The notes: a model not told the origin generated them from the sequence alone. Counted from the first letter of the stretch, positions 8,646-15,942 are shown. The stretch: 23,273 nucleotides of DNA from Bacteroidales bacterium UBA3543 (GCA_002376715.1 DFOK01000088.1:1-23273), one strand, 5' to 3'. Numbers and translations are program-made.

Positions 8646-9764
8646 ATGAAGAGATTATTTTCATTTGCCTTTGCACTCCTCCTCTTTGCAGCCTGCTCTC
8701 AGCGGCAAACGGCAGTGATTGAGGCCTCTATTGAGGGTGCCGACGAGGCGCAGATTGTGCTCCAGAAGCTTAATTTTAGCAAAATACAGGTTGTTGACAC
8801 CATTAAGACTGCACCTGACGGTAGCTTCAAGTATAAGGTAAAGCTTCTCAGCACATCGCCGGGGTTTTACTATCTCTATTATGAAGGCACCAAACTCGCA
8901 TCGATGGTACTCCTTCCCAAAGATAAGGTTACCATAAATGCCGATCTCAATGGCAATTTTACAATAGAGGGCAGCGAAGAATCACTCCTGTTGCAGGCCA
9001 TTGACAAGGAGTTCCTCAAGACCTCCGCCCAGCTCTCTGAACTCGCAGATAAGAGTTTTGAAGGCGAGGACGTAGGTCTGGATATGGGCAAGACCTATAT
9101 CGAGTATCGCAAAACCGCCCTTAGACACATTTTCGGCAATCCCCGCTCAATCACGGCAGCCACTACGCTTTTTCAGCGTTTTAATGAAAATCTTCCTGTA
9201 TTCGGTGAGATCAGCGACCTGTTTATATTCAGGCAGGTGTATGACTCTCTTAAAACTGTCTATCCTCAGTCTGAATATGTGCTGGCTCTCAAGGACGAGA
9301 TAGTGGCCAGAGAAAGGGCGTTTGATTTGAGCCACAAACTCTCCAATGTTCAGGAAGCCCTCTTTCCGGATCTCGAAATGCCCGATAACAATGGGGAGAT
9401 GAAGCGTCTTTCGGATTTTACCGGCAAGGTAATCATTCTCTCATTCTGGAGCGTCGCACAGGATGCCCACAAAATGTTCAACAACGACCTTGCAGAACTA
9501 TATCAAAAATATCATTCCAAGGGACTTGAGGTCTACCAGATTTCCCTCGATATTGACAAAGCTTCATGGGCCTCAATTGTAAGGTCACAACAACTTCCCT
9601 GGACCTGTGTAAATGATGGTAACGGCATCAATTCACCTTCGATGACCGCCTACAACATTACACGGATACCCACATTTTTCGTAATAGGACGCGACGGCAC
9701 GATTGCCGGAAAGGATCTGTTTGAAAAGGATGAATTGGAAAAAGTAATAAAAGCTCAACTTTAA
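8646..9764 (+). CDS. DUF4369/TlpA-like lipoprotein lacking the redox CxxC
   Basis: A 372-residue predicted lipoprotein. The signal ends in LFAAC, so Cys17 would be lipidated. Residues about 22-110 resemble the beta-rich DUF4369 domain common in Bacteroidetes thioredoxin-like proteins (IEASIEGADEAQIVL). Residues about 235-372 have the TlpA/ResA thioredoxin fold: LPDLEMPDNNGE-like entry, VIILSFWS, and the cis-proline loop ITRIPTFFVIGRDGTI. Where a redox member has WCxxC, this one reads FWSVAQDAHK, with no cysteine; the only other Cys is in WTCVNDG. It therefore cannot work as a standard dithiol oxidoreductase and may be a binding or structural relative. It follows the HIT gene by 3 nt, and its stop codon overlaps that of tsaB on the other strand. 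Confidence 0.88.
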   Translation: MKRLFSFAFALLLFAACSQRQTAVIEASIEGADEAQIVLQKLNFSKIQVVDTIKTAPDGSFKYKVKLLSTSPGFYYLYYEGTKLASMVLLPKDKVTINADLNGNFTIEGSEESLLLQAIDKEFLKTSAQLSELADKSFEGEDVGLDMGKTYIEYRKTALRHIFGNPRSITAATTLFQRFNENLPVFGEISDLFIFRQVYDSLKTVYPQSEYVLALKDEIVARERAFDLSHKLSNVQEALFPDLEMPDNNGEMKRLSDFTGKVIILSFWSVAQDAHKMFNNDLAELYQKYHSKGLEVYQISLDIDKASWASIVRSQQLPWTCVNDGNGINSPSMTAYNITRIPTFFVIGRDGTIAGKDLFEKDELEKVIKAQL

Positions 9765-10441
9765 AACAGCTTTTTCTTGCTGATACCGGCAACGAAATCT
9801 TTTAAATAGAAGGGTTCAAAGTAGGCCACATCTTTGAACTCTTTTTTTATGAATGCCTCTGTAGCGGGAACAATCATATGTTTAGCCAAAGGATTGCACT
9901 GTTCGAAAATCGCATTGGGATGGCTTATTACACCATGTAGTTTGGTGGCGGCATTTCCGATAAAAATTACGCTACCCTCATCGAGAAGATCCCTAAAGCT
10001 CTCCTTCTCAAAAATAATAGAATTTACTCTGCTCATAGGGACTCCGTTGCTGTCAAAAATAGCACAATACGCCTCCATTCTACGGGCATCGATCAGAGCT
10101 ACAATCTTCTCTGCTCTGCCGATAGCCGCCATAGTCAGAATTTGCGGAGTGGAAATGGCTATAAGGGGTTTACCGGAGCCAAAACAGAGACCTTTGGCAG
10201 TAGAGACTCCGACTCTCAGACCGGTGTAGGAGCCGGGACCTTCGCTTACAGCTACTGCATCACACTCTGCGATGGTTATACCGCTTTCAGCAAATACTTC
10301 ACTGATTTGGACCGCAAGTTTTGATGCGTGACTCTTGGGCCGATTGCAACATCGGGAGGCAATCACTTCACCACCTTTAGTGAGAACCGTGGAACAAATT
10401 TCAGTGCTGGTTTCCAGAAGTAGCAAGACGGTATCTTTCAT
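9761..10441 (-). CDS. tsaB: tRNA t6A threonylcarbamoyladenosine biosynthesis protein TsaB
   Basis: TsaB is the ASKHA-fold partner of TsaD in making the t6A base at position 37 of ANN-decoding tRNAs. The 226-residue protein opens with LLLLETSTEICSTVL, and carries AVSEGPGSYTGLRVGVSTAKGL in the 60s to 80s, the diagnostic TsaB motif. The second domain is short and diverged, as is usual. It lies 16 nt after the adaptor gene of the peptide-export locus and is the last gene on that strand, so this housekeeping gene may depend on read-through from that operon. Its TAA overlaps the TAA of the convergent lipoprotein gene, leaving no room for a terminator between the two. Confidence 0.95.
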   Translation of the reverse strand: MKDTVLLLLETSTEICSTVLTKGGEVIASRCCNRPKSHASKLAVQISEVFAESGITIAECDAVAVSEGPGSYTGLRVGVSTAKGLCFGSGKPLIAISTPQILTMAAIGRAEKIVALIDARRMEAYCAIFDSNGVPMSRVNSIIFEKESFRDLLDEGSVIFIGNAATKLHGVISHPNAIFEQCNPLAKHMIVPATEAFIKKEFKDVAYFEPFYLKDFVAGISKKKLF

Positions 10442-10457
10442 ATCATATAATTATTCT

Positions 10458-11654
10458 TCAATATTTGGTTCCACGCACCTTCATTCCCTCTTCCAACTCT
10501 TTGCTTACGGCCGCGTAGGGGCCGGCAACTATTCTATTACCGGGTTCGAGCCCCGATATTATCTCAATGGAACTGAAATCCTGTATGCCCGACATCACAG
10601 GCGTCGCATGCACGGTGTTTCTCTCATCCACTTTCCATACGCACTCAAAAGAGTTTCGGATGAAAACCGCCTCAATGGGAACCGTCACTATATCTGTTCT
10701 TTGCCCTGTCACTATCGTAACTCTGGCAGACATTCCCGGCCTGAAGGGAAGCATGCTTGGGGACTTTACTCCGGCTGTCGTATCGCATTTGATGCCGATT
10801 CTGACCTCAAAGGTAGTAACTTGTTCAAAGTTTGAGTACAAATTTGTGGCAGAATTTGCAATTTGTGTCACAATTCCCTCAAATAATTGTCCCGGACAGG
10901 CATCGATATCTATTTTTGCGCTATTACCGGGGCTGAGTTTGAGAATGTCGTTTTCGTTGACATCCACCACTACCTCCATATCACTCAGGTCGGCAATCCG
11001 CATGATTTCAGTACCTGCCATCTGACTTGTACCAACGACCCTCTCTCCGATTTTGACGGCAATCATTGAGACTGTCCCATCCATTGGAGCACAGATTACG
11101 GTCTTGGTGAGATTTTCCGTCGCCTCTTTCAGGGCGGCCCGGCCGCTACTTACACCATATTGTGCAGCTGTAAGTTGTTCTTTAGCTATTTCAAAGTTCA
11201 GTTGCGATGTCTCATATTCGGCTGCAGAAATTACATTTTCTTCATAAAGTATTTTGTTGCGCTTAAAATTGATTTCAGCCTGTTTGAATTGAGCTTTCTG
11301 TTGCAGATAGTCGCTCCTGGCGGCGTTGAGGACGGCTTCAGCCCTTTCAACCATGGAGATATAAACATCCTGACGGATTTTCACCAGGACATCTCCCTTG
11401 CTGACGTTATCTCCTTCACGGCAATTGAGCTCCACTATTTCACCCGATACATCAGGAGTGATTGAAACCTCTATCACCGGCCTTACTTTTCCGTTGGCAG
11501 GAATGCTCTCTACCAGATCCTGTTTTTCTATGGTAAACAGACGTACTTCCGTTACGTTTCCGCCTCCTGAAGCCAGCAATATCACAAGCAGCACCGCCAG
11601 GGCAATGAGCATTATGATATGCCATTTTTTCAATCTGATTTTCTTCAATTTCAT
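10458..11654 (-). CDS. periplasmic adaptor (membrane fusion protein), MacA/HlyD-like
   Basis: A 398-residue adaptor that would link an inner-membrane pump to a TolC-type channel. It has one N-terminal membrane anchor (residues about 13-30, HIIMLIALAVLLVILLA), a biotinyl-lipoyl half (VSGEIVELNCREGDNVSKGDVLVKI), a helical hairpin of about 100 residues (roughly 95-190, ending ENLTKT), the second lipoyl half (VICAPMDGTVSMIAVKIGERVV) and beta-barrel and membrane-proximal domains at the C-terminus. This domain set is closer to MacA/RND adaptors than to the long HlyD of most C39 exporters. It follows the TolC-like gene by 23 nt, and no MacB is present; the only pump in the locus is the peptidase-containing ABC transporter, so I infer that the two work together. 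Confidence 0.9.
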   Translation of the reverse strand: MKLKKIRLKKWHIIMLIALAVLLVILLASGGGNVTEVRLFTIEKQDLVESIPANGKVRPVIEVSITPDVSGEIVELNCREGDNVSKGDVLVKIRQDVYISMVERAEAVLNAARSDYLQQKAQFKQAEINFKRNKILYEENVISAAEYETSQLNFEIAKEQLTAAQYGVSSGRAALKEATENLTKTVICAPMDGTVSMIAVKIGERVVGTSQMAGTEIMRIADLSDMEVVVDVNENDILKLSPGNSAKIDIDACPGQLFEGIVTQIANSATNLYSNFEQVTTFEVRIGIKCDTTAGVKSPSMLPFRPGMSARVTIVTGQRTDIVTVPIEAVFIRNSFECVWKVDERNTVHATPVMSGIQDFSSIEIISGLEPGNRIVAGPYAAVSKELEEGMKVRGTKY

Positions 11655-11677
11655 ATTTTAAATATCTCAATGGTTCT

Positions 11678-12973
11678 CTATCTGCCTAAGTAATGGTCCA
11701 CGATCATTAGCTGGAACAGATACTGAAAATAGGCCTGAACATGCTCTGAAGTGGCCTTGAGGCAAAGATTCTTGGAAATGATGTAGTCGGTGGCGGAGAT
11801 TTCCCCCACTTCGAGTTTAAATTCGTTCATTCGCAAAAGTTCTTCGGAGGCCTTGCGGCTCTTTTCCGCAGCGATGCAACGACTTCGACAGCTATGGCAC
11901 TCGGCTACCGCAAGTTCTATCTCATCTGCGAGTTTTCGGCGAGTCTTTTCGAGAGTGATGCTGCTCCTGGAGAGTGCGCTCTTTGCTCTTTTAATCCTGT
12001 GAGCTGTGGCTATTGACCCTGTTATCGGCAGTTTGAGTGTGAAACCCACGAAAGGTCTCCAGTGTTCCTTAAATTGCTCATTGAATTTTTTATTGGAGGC
12101 GTTGTTGTAATAGGTGCCGTAACCTGCGGAGAGTGTTATGATTGGAGAAAGTGCACTTGCAGCCACTCCTACAGCGGCTTTATCCGCTTCCATTGCTGCC
12201 CTTGCGGCTCTCGTGGCGGGATGCGCATCAGCTATGCTGTAAGCTGATATCTCCGGCAGGTTTTCCGGCGACAACGTATCTATTGCCGGTATTTCTATAT
12301 TGAATCGACTGTCATAGGGGAGGTTAAGCAGCTGCATCAGTGCAATGCGGCTGTTCTCTATCTCTGCGGCAGATGCGGTAATGGTGTACTGCTCTTGTGC
12401 CACCTGTGCCTCGAGTTCCATCAGGCTGCTCAAAGGACGTAAGCCGGCCAATACCATTTTGCGACATTTCTCCATCTGTCTGATAATACTTTCACAGTTA
12501 TATTTCGCTATGGAGTGCAGTTCCCTTGACAGCACCATCCGGAGATAACTTCGGATGACGCTGATGGTTACTGCATCACACACCCCTTCAAGAGAATTGG
12601 TCGCCTGTTTGAGCGAGTAGCCGGCTTCTCTGATGCTGAAATAGCCCCTTAGTCCATTGAATAGCGTCATACTGCCTCCGATAGAAGCATTGGTGCTCTG
12701 TGACCCCTTGAGTTTGTAGGGTGAGAGCCGTTCCCAGTTGAAATCATGCCCCATTTCTCCTCCTATCTGCGGAATCAGGCTCCAGGAGAGCTCTTTCAGC
12801 GCGCTTTCACTCTCTTTAAGTGAGGCCCGGGCACTTTTGATATCGTGATTGTGCTCCATTGCCTGACTGATGCATTGTTCCAGAGTCCAGTTCTGAGCCG
12901 AAGAGGGTAATGCACCTGCAATCAATAGTGCGATTATCAACTTAGTGCACTTTATTTTTTTATTTTTTTTCAT
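11678..12973 (-). CDS. TolC-family outer-membrane efflux protein
   Basis: A 431-residue protein with a signal peptide (basic start, hydrophobic LIIALLIAGALP, cleavage after SSA near residue 26) and the OEP repeat structure: WTLEQCISQAMEHNHDIKSA at the mature N-terminus, then long helices broken by beta strands, with the second repeat beginning near SIADAHPATRAARAAMEA. TolC proteins form the trimeric channel through the outer membrane for type I secretion and efflux. Its gene follows the two precursor peptides (65 nt gap, with a strong hairpin inside) and precedes the adaptor gene by 23 nt. It is therefore the likely exit channel for the peptides. Length and signal are normal for Bacteroidetes members. 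Confidence 0.92.
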   Translation of the reverse strand: MKKNKKIKCTKLIIALLIAGALPSSAQNWTLEQCISQAMEHNHDIKSARASLKESESALKELSWSLIPQIGGEMGHDFNWERLSPYKLKGSQSTNASIGGSMTLFNGLRGYFSIREAGYSLKQATNSLEGVCDAVTISVIRSYLRMVLSRELHSIAKYNCESIIRQMEKCRKMVLAGLRPLSSLMELEAQVAQEQYTITASAAEIENSRIALMQLLNLPYDSRFNIEIPAIDTLSPENLPEISAYSIADAHPATRAARAAMEADKAAVGVAASALSPIITLSAGYGTYYNNASNKKFNEQFKEHWRPFVGFTLKLPITGSIATAHRIKRAKSALSRSSITLEKTRRKLADEIELAVAECHSCRSRCIAAEKSRKASEELLRMNEFKLEVGEISATDYIISKNLCLKATSEHVQAYFQYLFQLMIVDHYLGR

Positions 12974-12991
12974 TTTTTAGTTGCAATAAAT

Positions 12992-13026
12992 GGGATTCCC
13001 GGGTGTCGCGAGCACCCGGAATTCCC
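12992..13026 (-). promoter_or_regulatory. strong intercistronic hairpin between peptide genes and tolC-like gene
   Basis: Two 14-nt arms (12992-13005 and 13013-13026) pair with one mismatch and one G-T wobble around a 7-nt loop TCGCGAG. In the direction of transcription (- strand) it is not followed by a T tract, so it is not a normal intrinsic terminator. I infer a structure that stabilises the upstream peptide mRNA or lowers expression of the downstream export genes. Confidence 0.7.
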
Positions 13027-13038
13027 GCTATTGGACGG

Positions 13039-13230
13039 TTATGCCTGCTTCCCTCCTATAAGACTTTTAATTTTCTTAAAAATAGAGCAGACGTACTGCG
13101 CTACAAGTCCTATGATATAACCGATGTAGTAGAGCGCATCCTGGGCCTTTTTATCCAAGCCTCCAACGATGCAGACCGACTCGCGTACCTCAATAGGTCT
13201 GAGTCCCGGTATCGTAAAATTTTCCGTCAT
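13039..13230 (-). CDS. double-glycine precursor peptide B (putative two-peptide bacteriocin subunit)
   Basis: A 63-residue precursor. The leader is 24 residues and ends in CIVGG; cleavage after GG by a C39 peptidase would leave 39 residues beginning LDKKAQDALYY. The mature part is hydrophobic in its centre with a GYIIG motif (GxxxG, mature residues 13-17), has Lys-rich flanks (net about +4), one Cys at mature position 24, and ends SLIGGKQA. A GxxxG in an amphipathic cationic peptide is typical of class IIb bacteriocins, whose two subunits pair through it. A GGAGGGA ribosome-binding site lies just before the start, and peptide A ends 15 nt upstream. No homologue is recognised, and the toxic role is inferred from architecture only; a signalling peptide is possible. 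Confidence 0.8.
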   Translation of the reverse strand: MTENFTIPGLRPIEVRESVCIVGGLDKKAQDALYYIGYIIGLVAQYVCSIFKKIKSLIGGKQA

Positions 13231-13245
13231 TGTTAGTTCCCTCCA

Positions 13246-13443
13246 TCATTTTTTTCCTTTCAGACTGTTCCATCCGTCAATAATTCCTCTGAGGAGTTTT
13301 GGCAGATAGTCACCAATAAAATTGATGATGGCCCTTACTTTGTCAAATAATGAGGCAGCACTCACAGTTGCCCCGCCTGCCGACTGGAGTTCAATGGAAG
13401 TCATTTCCCTCAATCCCAGTGCTTTCAATCGTTTTTCTTCCAT
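13246..13443 (-). CDS. double-glycine precursor peptide A (putative two-peptide bacteriocin subunit)
   Basis: A 65-residue precursor. The 24-residue leader ends REMTSIELQSAGG, close to the double-glycine leader consensus with its EL pair, though one residue shorter between EL and GG. Cleavage would release 41 residues starting ATVSAASLFDKV. The mature part looks like an amphipathic helix with Phe, Ile, Leu on one side and Lys/Arg on the other (net about +4). It has a proline at mature 24, a GIIDG motif (GxxxG, mature 29-33), a Trp right after it, and a basic end (LKGKK). It lies 55 nt after the C39 transporter gene and 15 nt before peptide B. Both leaders have the same length and share a GLR tripeptide, so both are probably handled by the same transporter. 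Confidence 0.82.
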   Translation of the reverse strand: MEEKRLKALGLREMTSIELQSAGGATVSAASLFDKVRAIINFIGDYLPKLLRGIIDGWNSLKGKK

Positions 13444-13475
13444 AAAGCTAAATTTTTTGTGTTACTCCGTTCTTT

Positions 13476-13516
13476 GGTCAGGTGCCCGGAAATGACCTCT
13501 ATGAGTGCGCACTCAT
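13476..13516 (-). promoter_or_regulatory. palindrome and small hairpin at the transporter/peptide A junction
   Basis: ATGAGTGCGCACTCAT (13501-13516) is a perfect 16-base palindrome covering the last codons of the ABC gene, and GGTCA/TGACC (13476-13480, 13493-13497) forms a second short stem just after its stop. They may be an RNA processing or protective structure at the 5' side of the peptide message. No U tract follows and no promoter box is seen here. Confidence 0.4.
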
Positions 13517-15583
13517 CGTGATAGTATTGTCTGCAATCAATGCATTTTCTTTGTTGTGTGTAATCAATATGATTGTTTTGCCCTTCTCCCTGAGGTCTTT
13601 CAGTTTACGCAGGATAAAGGATTGTGATTCGTTGTCCAGGGATGAGGTTGCCTCATCCAGTATGTATATGAATGGATTGCGATAGAGCACCCTGGCAAAC
13701 GCTATACGCTGTCTCTGACCACCGGAAATACGACATCCGTGTTCGCCGGTGCGTGTCAGAAGTCCCATCTGAAGGCCTGAAATGAATTCTCGCATACCCA
13801 ACTCTTCAAGGATGCCGATGACTCTTTCCACGTCCGGCTCAGGATCATAGCAGGTGATGTTTTCCAGAATGGTGCCGCTTATAAGGTCGGCATCCTGGGG
13901 TACAATCGATATATAGTCACGCCATCGGCTTATATCAATCTGACTTATGTCGATATCTCCGAGGGTTATTTTGCCTTTTTGCACCTTGTAGTCTCTCATC
14001 AGAAGCGATGCGAGAGAGCTTTTTCCGCAGCCACTGGCCCCTCGTATGGCAGTTATTTGCCCTTTGGGGATTGTCATGTTGAAATCACTCAACAACGGTT
14101 CGTGTCCGGGATAGGCAAACTCAACGTTGTGGAAACGAATCTCTTCACATTTGTCGAGCGTGTAGGGGATGAACTCTCCGCCTTCGCTTTTGAGGTCGAG
14201 AATTTCGAAAATTCTTTCGGATGCAGTATTAAATTCTGCCAAATCATCCGTCAGTCTTACAAGTTGGCTCAATGGCCCCGAAAAAAATGAGGAGAGAGAA
14301 TAGAAGGAGACCAGTTCTCCGACGCTGAGTTCTCCTTTGAAGATAAACAGCGAGCCTACCAGTATCAGGCAGACGGTCAGCGCTCTGGAGACAGCATCCG
14401 CAGATGTCGCAAATATGCCCGTATAACGCCCTCCACGGTAGAGTTTGTCCGCAAATGTGACATATTGGCGCTCGATATTGCGGTAATAGTGTTCCCCGTT
14501 GCCGAAATACTTGATTACTTTTATGGAGGAAATGCCCTCTACGCTCTTCTCCTCAAATTCGGCAGCACTTTCGATAATCGCCCTGTTTGTCTTTCTGTTG
14601 ACTTTTCCGGCAATTATATAAACAGTGCAGAAAAGCGGTATGAAGGCCAGTGTCATCAATGCCAGTTTCCAGTAAAACGAAAACATCAGTACAAATGAGA
14701 CAAGAAGCGTGAGAACGCTTGTGAGTATGGTAGTGACACCTTCGATCAGGAAAGAGCGGATACGCATCGAATCTCCTATTCTGGAGTTGAGTTCGCCCGC
14801 GCCCCTGCCTTTGAAAAATCCTACCGGCAGAGTGAAAAGGTGGCTTATATATTTTAGAATGATATGGCTGTCCATACTGATTCCGGCCCGCAGGGTGAAT
14901 ATCATCTGGCCGTATCCGACAAAAAGTGCAGCTGCCATCACTAGGATCATAAGTGCACCCGTAAAACCCAGGGCCGTCATATCTCCGGCAGGGAGTATGT
15001 CATCTATGATATGTTGCAAGAAAAGAGCGGTGCAGATGCCTGCCACAATGTAGGCTGCAGCCCCGGCAAGAGAAAGGGAGTAGTCCCGTTTTGTCAGTAA
15101 GAGTAGTGAAGCGTATTTTGAGAAATGTCCGCGTTTGCCGCGGAATTGTGTGAGATCGGGGTCCGGTCTCATTATGACCAGGTATCCGCTCCACTCTTTT
15201 TGCAACGTGTCGATATCTTTCTTTATGCGACGACCCTCTGCAGGGTCCATCACAATGGCTTTTTTACCGTTTATTTTGTAGAGAACATAGAAATGAAGGT
15301 CTCCGTTTTCCTTTAGAATGTGGAGGATGGCCGGGCAACCCAATCCGAGCAGGGGAGTGGTGTCGCCCGTTTCCGACTTGTAGCCTTTCGCCATAAATCC
15401 AATCTCCCGGCAAGCATCCAGAATGCCTTTGACTGTTGTCCCGTACACACTTGTTCCCGATGCCTCTCTGATGATGGTCAGTGGTATGCTGTATCCATAC
15501 CAGCCGGCTATGGAGGCGATACAAGCTGCCGCACAGTCCGTCCTGTCATGTTGCTTTATGTTCATTCTCCTTCTCATTCCCAT
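13499..15583 (-). CDS. peptidase-containing ABC transporter (C39 bacteriocin exporter)
   Basis: A 694-residue PCAT that cuts double-glycine leaders and exports the mature peptide. Residues about 7-140 are the C39 papain-like peptidase with all catalytic residues: Gln11 (KQHDRTDC), Cys17, His97 (LHFYVLY) and Asp113 (VMDPAEG). Residues about 165-450 form the six-helix ABC membrane domain. The C-terminal ATPase has Walker A GASGCGKSS near 514, signature SGGQRQR near 621 and Walker B YILDEATSSLD near 645. The given ATG allows overlap with a small upstream ORF; Met7 (15565) would give the more usual C39 start. The two precursor genes follow within 55 nt, which makes them the obvious substrates. 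The adaptor and TolC-like genes downstream complete a type I secretion route. Confidence 0.95.
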   Translation of the reverse strand: MGMRRRMNIKQHDRTDCAAACIASIAGWYGYSIPLTIIREASGTSVYGTTVKGILDACREIGFMAKGYKSETGDTTPLLGLGCPAILHILKENGDLHFYVLYKINGKKAIVMDPAEGRRIKKDIDTLQKEWSGYLVIMRPDPDLTQFRGKRGHFSKYASLLLLTKRDYSLSLAGAAAYIVAGICTALFLQHIIDDILPAGDMTALGFTGALMILVMAAALFVGYGQMIFTLRAGISMDSHIILKYISHLFTLPVGFFKGRGAGELNSRIGDSMRIRSFLIEGVTTILTSVLTLLVSFVLMFSFYWKLALMTLAFIPLFCTVYIIAGKVNRKTNRAIIESAAEFEEKSVEGISSIKVIKYFGNGEHYYRNIERQYVTFADKLYRGGRYTGIFATSADAVSRALTVCLILVGSLFIFKGELSVGELVSFYSLSSFFSGPLSQLVRLTDDLAEFNTASERIFEILDLKSEGGEFIPYTLDKCEEIRFHNVEFAYPGHEPLLSDFNMTIPKGQITAIRGASGCGKSSLASLLMRDYKVQKGKITLGDIDISQIDISRWRDYISIVPQDADLISGTILENITCYDPEPDVERVIGILEELGMREFISGLQMGLLTRTGEHGCRISGGQRQRIAFARVLYRNPFIYILDEATSSLDNESQSFILRKLKDLREKGKTIILITHNKENALIADNTITMSAHS

Positions 15584-15663
15584 ACTCCTCTTGGATTCAT
15601 TAAAAAGAGGGAGTCATCCTGACCCTTCAGTGTCCCGTCCGCCATCAGGACTATCTTCCACAC
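15574..15663 (-). CDS. possible small ORF overlapping the transporter start
   Basis: A 29-codon frame opening with GTG (VWKIVLMADGTLKGQ... ending NPRGVWE) and ending inside the first codons of the ABC gene; an ATG at 15645 would give 23 residues. AGGGAG lies just before the GTG. It is in the same frame as the small membrane protein upstream and separated from it only by a TAG, so it may be the severed tail of that gene. No double glycine and no recognised family. It is too short for me to be sure that it is translated. Confidence 0.3.
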   Translation of the reverse strand: MWKIVLMADGTLKGQDDSLFLMNPRGVWE

Positions 15664-15672
15664 ATACTCCCT

Positions 15673-15828
15673 CTAGATAAAAGCGGTAGCCGCGAAAACA
15701 GAGAGTAGGAGACAAAGAAATGACACCACCGTGTAGAGAAGTAAAAAACCTTTTCCGGCGGCAGGCACCATCCCGGACACTGTTCGGTCCAGTTCAGATG
15801 CGGGCAATATCTCTTTTTCTCTTTTCAT
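15673..15828 (-). CDS. short single-TM protein, HlyD N-terminus-like or immunity candidate
   Basis: A 51-residue protein from the ATG at 15828 (MKREKEILPASELDRTVSG...), with one membrane segment at about 28-50. An in-frame start at 15855 or further up to 15903 would lengthen it, but a promoter-like box at 15859-15865 favours 15828. The layout, LP-x-E/D-x3-TV about ten residues in, then one TM helix ending A-F-I, resembles the N-terminal anchor of HlyD-type adaptors in Bacteroidetes C39 loci, cut off directly after the helix by a TAG. It could instead be a small membrane immunity protein, a type usual in bacteriocin loci and otherwise missing here. The sequence does not decide between these. 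Confidence 0.5.
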   Translation of the reverse strand: MKREKEILPASELDRTVSGMVPAAGKGFLLLYTVVSFLCLLLSVFAATAFI

Positions 15829-15858
15829 AATCCGTGGCTCTGCCAATAATTCCATAGG

Positions 15859-15865
15859 CAAAGTA
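15859..15865 (-). promoter_or_regulatory. possible -7 box of the peptide-export operon
   Basis: On the - strand the bases read TACTTTG, one base short of TAnnTTTG, about 30 nt before the ATG at 15828. The upstream sequence is very T-rich and no distinct -33 TTTG stands out. Weak support. Confidence 0.25.
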
Positions 15866-15942
15866 GTGGATAAAAAAGAGAAAAAATGTGCTTGAAAAAG
15901 CAATTATAATAGTTGTTGCTTCAAGCGACAGGTTTTTGCTTT

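Noticed and set aside
12992..13026. The strong hairpin as an intrinsic terminator
   Set aside because: No T run follows on either strand, and the channel gene downstream has no visible promoter of its own; a stability or attenuation element fits better.
13003..13236. A 77-residue + strand ORF over peptide B
   Set aside because: It is antisense to peptide B, which has a clear GG leader and a good ribosome-binding site, and it shows no recognisable features; a shadow, although it overlaps the place where an immunity gene might be sought.
15829..15903. Longer form of the small membrane protein starting at 15903
   Set aside because: The extra residues are low-complexity (Phe, Ser, Leu) and overlap the possible promoter box; 15828 is preferred, but not proven.
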